NCBI GenBank assembly: GCA_002238785.1
Contig: MPNA01000005.1
Span: 91,925-155,924 of the forward strand
From: a bacterium OM1 bin76
GTDB lineage: Bacteria > Actinomycetota > Acidimicrobiia > Spongiisociales > ZC4RG35
DNA length: 64,000 nucleotides
Direction: 5' to 3'
This document shows, piece after piece, positions 58,627 through 64,000 of this stretch (the first letter of the stretch is position 1; every line of letters begins with the position of its first letter). The position numbers were made by a program, and so were the translations under genes. The notes below the pieces were generated by a model that made no database searches, was not told the DNA's origin, and saw nothing but the letters and a program-made list of their open reading frames with translations.

Positions 58627-60101
58627 GTAACAGGTCGCACTCCCCTCCCAGTAACGGCAGCCATCTCCTGATCGTTGGCGGGGGTAACGCCGGACTGGCG
58701 GCGGCAGTGACAGCCGGAGAGTTGGGCATACCCACCACCGTTTTGGAGAAGACCGATCGCCTGGGGGGCCAACTCCACTGGTCCTCCGGCCACTTCTCGG
58801 CGGCCGGCGCCCGGCGGCAGCGTTCTCGGGGGATCATCGACACCCCCGAGGAGCACCAAGCGGAGGTGGAACGGATGGCGGGGGGAAAGGGCACGCCCCA
58901 CCTGATCAGGATGGCCACCCAGCAGGCGGCAGCCGCGGTTGATTGGCTGGAGTCGCTCGGCTTTCCCTTTTCCTCTGATTCCCCCGGATTCGTTTCTGGT
59001 CACGAGCGGTACTCGAAAGCGCGCACCTACTGGGGCGGTGAGGACCTGCTCAGAGGAGGCCTGCCGCTGCTGGACACTCTGAAAAAGGCCCTGGAGTGCC
59101 ACCACTCGATCAGGTTGATCACCGGTCGGGCCATGGCGGACCTCCTGGTCGAAGACGGGACGGTGAGGGGCGTGTTGATGGACGACGGAGAGGAGCTTTT
59201 GGCCACCCGGACGATCCTGGCCACGGGGGGATACGCCGCTAGCCGGGAGTTGGTGACAGCACTTCAGGCGCCCTTCGGCGAGGCGCTCACCGGATGCCGC
59301 CCCCATGCCACCGGCGACGGCCTCCGCATACTTCTTAACCACGGGGCACAGGTGCTAGCCGCCGACACCTACGTTCCGACCATGGGAATGATCCCAGATC
59401 CCGACCGGCCCGGCTTCGGTTTCCACATGCATCAGGCCAGAGTGGTGGTGAACGCCTCTGTCCGAGAACCGTGGGAGATCTGGGTGGACCGGACAGGCGC
59501 CCGGTTTGTGGACGAGGGAACCAAGAGTCCGTACCACCGGGAGAAGGCGCTGAAGAAACTACCGGGCCTGGCCATGGCGGCCGTTTGGGATGAAGCAATC
59601 TTCCAGGCCTCCACCCCGGTCATCGGACCGGCCTGGACCAGGGAGGACATGCTGGCAGAGGCTGAGAAAGGCAGGTGGCTTCACCGGGCCGCCACCCTGG
59701 AGGAACTAGCTCAACGACTGGAGATCGACCCCGACGGCTTGGGCCGCACGTTACAGGATTGGAACCGCGGCATCGATCCTTTTGGACGAACTCACCGCCC
59801 CCTCCCCATCTTGGAACCTCCCTTCTGGGGAGTGCGCAGCGTGGGTGGGATGTTGCTGAGCCGGGGGGGACCAAGGGTCGACGGGATGCTCCGCCCGGTT
59901 CTAGCGGACGGTTCGGTCCTGGACGCAGTGCATTGCGTGGGTGAGTTGCTGGGCATGGGACAGTTCAGCGGTAACAACTTCGCCGGTGGAATGAGTGTGG
60001 GACCGGCCCTTTCGCTAGGGCGGTGGATGGTGCAACAATTATGGAAGGAAGTCCTGGATCCCCAGCTGTCGGGGCCGGGAGAAAGGGGAGTTTCATGTTG
60101 A
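58623..60101 (+). CDS. FAD-dependent oxidoreductase (fumarate reductase / 3-ketosteroid dehydrogenase-like)
   Basis: I start at GTG 58623, overlapping the previous stop; the frame is open further upstream but there lies over that gene. The 492-residue protein has the FAD motif LLIVGGGNAGLAAAVTAGELGIPTTVLEK, ATRTILATGGYAASREL and the fumarate-reductase-type end GQFSGNNFAGGMSVGPALSLGRWM. Members reduce or dehydrogenate C=C bonds of acids or rings. No flavocytochrome haem domain is present. Confidence 0.82.
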   Translation: MSNRSHSPPSNGSHLLIVGGGNAGLAAAVTAGELGIPTTVLEKTDRLGGQLHWSSGHFSAAGARRQRSRGIIDTPEEHQAEVERMAGGKGTPHLIRMATQQAAAAVDWLESLGFPFSSDSPGFVSGHERYSKARTYWGGEDLLRGGLPLLDTLKKALECHHSIRLITGRAMADLLVEDGTVRGVLMDDGEELLATRTILATGGYAASRELVTALQAPFGEALTGCRPHATGDGLRILLNHGAQVLAADTYVPTMGMIPDPDRPGFGFHMHQARVVVNASVREPWEIWVDRTGARFVDEGTKSPYHREKALKKLPGLAMAAVWDEAIFQASTPVIGPAWTREDMLAEAEKGRWLHRAATLEELAQRLEIDPDGLGRTLQDWNRGIDPFGRTHRPLPILEPPFWGVRSVGGMLLSRGGPRVDGMLRPVLADGSVLDAVHCVGELLGMGQFSGNNFAGGMSVGPALSLGRWMVQQLWKEVLDPQLSGPGERGVSC

Positions 60102-60147
60102 AGAGTGCCGTATACAGGTCCTGCGAAGAGAGCACGGAACCGAAAAG

Positions 60148-61602
60148 ATGAGCCGGTACGACCTGGTAATCCGAGGCGCCCGGATTGTCCGCCCAGGCGC
60201 AGCACGTCCCGAGCCGGGGGACATCGGGATTGAGAACGGAAGGTTCGTCGAAGTCGGGGGGCGGATCGTCCCGGGCACAGCCCGGGTGATAGACGCCGAC
60301 GGACTGCTGGCCTTTCCAGGCGTGGTGGACTCCCACCAGCACTGGGGCATCTATAACCCTCTGGAAGAGGACACCCACTCAGAGAGCCGGGCATCGGCTC
60401 AAGGAGGAGTGACGACCGGCATCACCTATATCCGCACCGGTCAGTATTACCTGAATCGGGGCGGGTCCTATCTTGATTTCATGCCGCAAGTCCTGTCCCG
60501 GGCGGAAGGCCGCTCCTACATTGACTACGGATTCCACCTGGCGCCTATGCAGAACTCCCACATCGGCGAGTTGGAAGCGCTGGTGGATACTTTCGGGGTC
60601 GCCTCTTTCAAGATCTTCATGTTCTACGGAGGTCACGGACTGCATGGCAAATCGGACGATCAATCAGCGTTCCTGATGACCCCACCGGGGGAGCGTTACG
60701 ACCTGGCCCACTTCGAGTTCATAATGCGAGGATTGGCCGACTTGGCAAACCGCCGTCCGGACCTGGCCGATACCCTGTCGCTCTCCCTGCATTGCGAGAC
60801 CGCCGAGATCATGAGGGCTTACACAGAACGGGTCGAGCAGGACCCCTCCGCCCGAGGCCTGGCCGCCTACTCGGCCTCCCGGCCGCCCCATTCGGAGGGA
60901 TTGGCGGTGACCACCGCCGCCTACCTGGGCTATATCACCGGATTCCCCAACCTTAACCTGCTGCACCTCTCCTCGGCGCGGGCTATGGAGGCGGCTGAAA
61001 TGGCCTCGGTCACCTATCCCGAACTGAACACCCGCCGGGAAGTGACCGTGGGTCATCTGCTCACCGACATTGACAGGGCCCACGGAATCGGCGGCAAGGT
61101 CAACCCACCCATTCGTGCTCGAAGCGATGTGGAAGCACTGTGGAACGCCGTGCATCGCGGTGCGGTGGACTGGGTGGTGAGCGACCATGCCTGCTGTCGA
61201 GCAGAGGCCAAATTCGGAGATCCGCCTTCCGATGTGTTTGCCGCCAAAGCCGGATTCGGAGGGACCGAATACCTGTTGCCCGGCCTGGTCAGCGAAGCTC
61301 AGTCGCGCGGGTTGCCTCTGGGTCGAGTGGCAGAACTCACCTCCCGCAACTCCGCACAGCGTTTCGGGCTCTCCACGAAAGGCGACATAGCACCGGGATT
61401 GGACGCTGACGTTGCCTTGGTGGACCCCGACGCTGATTGGGTAGTGCGAGCCGAGGACTCGGAGTCCACCCAGGAGTACACCCCGTTTGAAGGATTCCGG
61501 ATGACATGCGCCGTGACCCACACCATCCTGTCCGGGCGGATCATCCTCGACGACGGCACCCTATCGGATGAGCCGCATGGGAGGTACCTGAGGCGGTCCT
61601 GA
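60148..61602 (+). CDS. Hydantoinase/dihydropyrimidinase-like cyclic amidohydrolase
   Basis: The 484-residue protein has VVDSHQHWGIYN (H63-x-H65), the carboxylated K155 in SFKIFMFYGG, SLHCETAEIMRAY, LLHLSSARAMEAAE and VSDHACC (Asp). Length and motifs fit the hydantoinase group, which opens cyclic ureides or imides. The HxH is Gln-separated as in dihydropyrimidinase relatives. It ends the 15-gene run. With the isochorismatase-like amidase in the same run it could open a ring and then release ammonia. Confidence 0.85.
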   Translation: MSRYDLVIRGARIVRPGAARPEPGDIGIENGRFVEVGGRIVPGTARVIDADGLLAFPGVVDSHQHWGIYNPLEEDTHSESRASAQGGVTTGITYIRTGQYYLNRGGSYLDFMPQVLSRAEGRSYIDYGFHLAPMQNSHIGELEALVDTFGVASFKIFMFYGGHGLHGKSDDQSAFLMTPPGERYDLAHFEFIMRGLADLANRRPDLADTLSLSLHCETAEIMRAYTERVEQDPSARGLAAYSASRPPHSEGLAVTTAAYLGYITGFPNLNLLHLSSARAMEAAEMASVTYPELNTRREVTVGHLLTDIDRAHGIGGKVNPPIRARSDVEALWNAVHRGAVDWVVSDHACCRAEAKFGDPPSDVFAAKAGFGGTEYLLPGLVSEAQSRGLPLGRVAELTSRNSAQRFGLSTKGDIAPGLDADVALVDPDADWVVRAEDSESTQEYTPFEGFRMTCAVTHTILSGRIILDDGTLSDEPHGRYLRRS

Positions 61603-61688
61603 ACACTCCCTGGCAGAGGCATCTGAGACGGTGATCGTGCCATTGCTTGCGCCGTGGTTGGCCCGGCGGCCCCCACATGGGGGTTCAA

Positions 61689-61900
61689 CTAGCTCAGCAA
61701 AGCCACCAAGGTGATCAGCACCGTTATAAGGACATCCCGAATGCCAGCCAACGGCCGGCGCTCTTCTTGAACTCGGCGATCTCCGTCCGCAGACTTCCCT
61801 CCACCCCGCTGATCCGATCACACAGTTCCGTCTTCATCTCCCCCATCTCCTTGCGTACCTTCTCAACCTCCAGACACACCTCGAACACTCGATCTCTCAA
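61689..61900 (-). pseudogene. Small coiled-coil plus membrane-anchor protein, apparently frameshifted
   Basis: On the minus strand a TTG at 61900, seven bases after GGAGGG, opens a 58-residue frame (LRDRVFEVCLEVEKVRKEMG..., then TEIAEFKKSAGRWLA) with a clear coiled coil, ending TAA at 61724. In another frame the next bases encode a hydrophobic helix (IRDVLITVLITLVALLS, stop 61689). Joined, they make a coiled coil with a C-terminal membrane helix, like XhlA-type proteins. So a one-base lesion near 61745 probably broke it. It resembles the coiled coil at 7491-7718 in layout only. Confidence 0.35.
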
Positions 61901-61928
61901 GTCATCGCTTCCCCCTCCCTTATCCTAG

Positions 61929-63577
61929 ATCCACCGGTGGTTGGGGGGTGTGTGGGGGTGAAATGCTGTGAAGTGCCTCTCTGACCTGGGAGAATAGCTG
62001 TTATCAAAGACCGCTAGGACCCAGACAGAGGAGGCACTTCTTGTGAAAAGGATACCAAGCGATATTGACCGGTTGAGGGTGGTGTTCGATGAGGGGTCGT
62101 TGGTGGCGGATGCGGGGTTGTTGGTGGCGGGTTCGTTGATGAAACGGCTGGGTATGGAACAGCTTTTGGATAAGACCGTGCGACTGGGCAAACGCGAGGG
62201 CGGTGCCCGTCCGGGTCGCAAGGTCCTGTCTTTGGTAGCGTCGATGCTGACCGGCGGCACCCATATCGATCATGCTGATCGGCTGCGGTCGGGTTCCACC
62301 CGCAGGGTGCTGCCGTTTCGGGTGATGGCCCCTTCCACGTTGGGAACGTTTCTGCGTTCCTTTACCTGGGGTCATGTCTGCCAGTTGAACAAGGCCCTGG
62401 GAGCCTTGTTGAAACGGGTGTGGTCCCTACCGGGCGCCGGTCCCGGCGACCAGCCGCTGGTCATCGATGTGGACTCCACCATCTGTGAGGTGTCGGGCAA
62501 GAGCAAGGAAGGCGCCGCCTATGGTCACACCCAAGTGTTGGGATACCATCCGCTGGTGGCCGCGAGGGCGGACACCGGGGAGATCGTTCATCATCGCCTG
62601 CGCAAAGGCTCCTCGCAGAAGGGAAACACCCGTTTTATGGTCGAGACGGTCAACCGGGTGAGACGGGCCGGAGCGACCGGTCCAATCACTGTACGGGCCG
62701 ACAAAGGCTTTTGGTCCCGCGCAACAGTACGGAAGTTGGAAGAGATGGGAGTGGAGTGGTTCATCGCTATCCCACGATATCCCAACGTCAAACAGGCCAT
62801 AGAGGACATAAACGACTCGGAATGGGTTGATATCGGCTACACCCCCGACGGGGAGGCGCAAGTGGCCGAAACCACCATCGTCACCAAGATCGACAAAACA
62901 GAACACACGGTGCGTCTGATAATCAGACGCACCCGCTTGGCCGATCCCGAACAGCAGCCGCTGTGGAAAGATTGGCGACATCACACGGTCGCCACCAACA
63001 GCGACCTGTCTGCGACAGAATCCGACCGGACGTACCGTAACCATGCCCGCGTGGAACTGGGCATCCGTGATTTGAAATATCACACCGGACTGGCTCACTG
63101 CCCCTCGGGCAGGTTCTTCGCCAACGCCGTGTGGATGGCCGCCGCGGTGATCGCTCACAACCTGTACCGGTGGATCAACCACCACAGCGGCGCACCCAGA
63201 GAACGGCTCACCAACGGCAACACCGTCCGCAACCGACTGTTCAAACTGCCCGGAAGAATCGTCAACCACAGCCACAAACTCATCCTGCGGCTGCCCACCA
63301 ACTGGCCGTGGGCCTCCGCTTACCGGACCGCTCTCCAAAACATCCGCTCCCTGCCCCAACTCTGCTGACCCCCCACCAGACATCCGCCAAAACCGACCAA
63401 AACGACCCCTCCACAGAATTCAGCGCGTCCCCACCCACGCCCTGCCCGATCCGACACTCCCCAAACCGAGCGGACACCCAGCAAACCCTCACACACCCGG
63501 CACAAAACCATCCCTCACGCTCCCGAAGAACCAAAAAGCCCACATCACCCCACCCCCGGACGGTCAAATCGGTGGAT
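61929..63577. mobile_element. IS1380-family insertion sequence
   Basis: The outer ends share a short inverted repeat: ATCCACCG near 61929-61936 and CGGTGGAT at 63570-63577. A single transposase gene fills the interior. A clear target duplication was not found, so the end positions are approximate. Confidence 0.7.
62043..63368 (+). CDS. IS1380-family transposase
   Basis: The 441-residue DDE transposase shows VIDVDSTICEVSGKSKEGAAYGHTQVLGYHPL with the first Asp, ITVRADKGFWSRATVRKLEEMGVEWFIAIPRY with the second Asp, and NHARVELGIRDLKYHTGLAHCPSG with the Glu, followed by the conserved FFANAVWMAAAVIAHNLYRW. Length matches IS1380 elements. The start is an ATG about 12 bases after AGAGGAGG. The frame is intact. 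Confidence 0.93.
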   Translation: MKRIPSDIDRLRVVFDEGSLVADAGLLVAGSLMKRLGMEQLLDKTVRLGKREGGARPGRKVLSLVASMLTGGTHIDHADRLRSGSTRRVLPFRVMAPSTLGTFLRSFTWGHVCQLNKALGALLKRVWSLPGAGPGDQPLVIDVDSTICEVSGKSKEGAAYGHTQVLGYHPLVAARADTGEIVHHRLRKGSSQKGNTRFMVETVNRVRRAGATGPITVRADKGFWSRATVRKLEEMGVEWFIAIPRYPNVKQAIEDINDSEWVDIGYTPDGEAQVAETTIVTKIDKTEHTVRLIIRRTRLADPEQQPLWKDWRHHTVATNSDLSATESDRTYRNHARVELGIRDLKYHTGLAHCPSGRFFANAVWMAAAVIAHNLYRWINHHSGAPRERLTNGNTVRNRLFKLPGRIVNHSHKLILRLPTNWPWASAYRTALQNIRSLPQLC

Positions 63578-63598
63578 TGAGGCTTAGAGGAGGAGCTG

Positions 63599-63889
63599 AT
63601 GCCTGAGATACGAAGAAGATACGATCCGGAGTTCAAGTCCGGGGCGGTGCGCATTGTTTTGGAGACCGGGAAACCGATTGCCCAGGTCGCCCGGGATCTC
63701 GGTATCCATGCGGGCACTTTGGGCAACTGGGTTCAGAAGGAACGCCTCGACCGGGCTGACAATGGGCAGCTGGACGAGGACAGCATGGCCGAGTTGATCC
63801 GTCTACGGAAAGAGGTGGCGGAGTTGCGGATGGAGCGTGATGTGCTCAAACGATCCGTGGTCCTGTGGGTAAAGGAGGCGACGCGATGA
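63599..63889 (+). CDS. IS3-family transposase OrfA (HTH protein)
   Basis: The 96-residue protein has the typical OrfA start (RRRYDPEFKSGAVRIVLETG), a helix-turn-helix (IAQVARDLGIHAGTLGNWVQKE) and a leucine-zipper-like segment (LIRLRKEVAELRMERDVLKRSVVLWV). It binds the ends of an IS3-type element. GGAGGAG lies just before the ATG. Its stop overlaps the OrfB start (ATGA), where frameshifting may form OrfAB. Confidence 0.92.
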   Translation: MPEIRRRYDPEFKSGAVRIVLETGKPIAQVARDLGIHAGTLGNWVQKERLDRADNGQLDEDSMAELIRLRKEVAELRMERDVLKRSVVLWVKEATR

Positions 63890-64000
63890 GCGTGGTGTCG
63901 CACATCGCCGCCCAGAGGACCGACCATGGAGTTCCCCACGCCCTGTCCTGTCGGCTGCTGGGTGTCAGTGAGTCGTGGTTCTACAAGTGGCGCAACCGCC
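63886..64000 (+). CDS. IS3-family transposase OrfB, 3' end outside window
   Basis: The frame opens at the ATG overlapping the OrfA stop and runs to the window end: MSVVSHIAAQRTDHG, then LSCRLLGVSESWFYKWRNR, a usual OrfB N-terminal (HTH_21-like) sequence. The catalytic DDE region lies beyond the window. Confidence 0.85.
   Translation, partial: MSVVSHIAAQRTDHGVPHALSCRLLGVSESWFYKWRNR

Noticed and set aside
61671..61683. CCCCCACATGGGG inverted repeat after the hydantoinase gene
   Set aside because: The stem is only four base pairs and there is no T-run, too weak to call a terminator.
1..64000. CRISPR array, tRNA or rRNA genes, prophage structural genes
   Set aside because: No regularly spaced repeats, no cloverleaf-like or ribosomal sequence, and no capsid, tail or integrase genes were recognised by reading; a tRNA scan could still find something missed.

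Overview
The window comes from a GC-rich (about 60-65%) bacterial chromosome. Lipoprotein leaders followed by Thr/Ala/Glu-rich linkers, frequent GTG and TTG starts, long runs of start-stop overlapping genes and many amidohydrolases and ABC transporters suggest an actinobacterium, possibly an Acidimicrobiia-type environmental or host-associated lineage. That placement is inference; no rRNA or other taxonomic marker is present.

Left accessory region (about 1-10.6 kb). A 5'-truncated PQQ-type sugar dehydrogenase gene is followed by its own decayed partial duplicate, a small frameshifted gene, an ATPase with a Walker A lysine-to-methionine change, and two small genes that may be a toxin-antitoxin-like pair. 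Next come two nested IS1634-type elements. The younger copy (5324-7271) is intact, with 16-bp terminal inverted repeats and a 5-bp TCAGG target duplication. It sits inside a broken older copy, which itself sits in a broken copy of the 3' end of a gene found intact 3.6 kb away. That intact gene (7930-9921) encodes a phospholipase-D-type nuclease fused to an SF3/AAA-like ATPase. It is the best candidate here for an undescribed defence-type protein.

Purine / N-carbamoyl catabolism region (about 10-25.5 kb). Divergent operons share a promoter and operator region at 18.14-18.17 kb. The minus-strand operon encodes an N-carbamoyl-D-amino acid hydrolase, a fused [2Fe-2S]-molybdopterin xanthine dehydrogenase of the selenium-dependent type, an N-terminally short SsnA-like amidohydrolase, a short YgfK-like Fe-S protein, a DMT transporter and an HD protein. 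The plus-strand operon encodes a two-domain regulator, two permeases, a tandem-duplicated BMP lipoprotein, a nucleoside-type ATPase and a beta-ureidopropionase. Together they look like import of a nucleobase or nucleoside, hydroxylation, and hydrolysis of carbamoyl intermediates.

Middle region (about 25.5-46.7 kb). Mixed genes: MscS channel, phosphoribosyltransferase, phenylacetate-CoA ligase, sugar aminotransferase, an AtzE/AtzG-like amidase pair with RidA, an orotate-phosphoribosyltransferase-like gene, an alcohol dehydrogenase / M24 / isochorismatase operon, and a divergent operon of epimerase, aminotransferase, 2-hydroxyacid dehydrogenase, TIM-barrel protein and two amidohydrolases.

Right region (46.8-61.6 kb). 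One same-strand run of 15 genes combines a complete oligopeptide-type ABC transporter with a MarR regulator and nine enzymes: AhpD-like, acetoacetate decarboxylase-like, DapA-like, isochorismatase-like, acyl-CoA-dehydrogenase-like, FAD oxidoreductase, hydantoinase-like and two alpha/beta hydrolases with an unusual nucleophile elbow. It looks like a self-contained uptake and ring-opening pathway for an unidentified nitrogen heterocycle. The window ends in an IS1380 element and the start of an IS3-type element.
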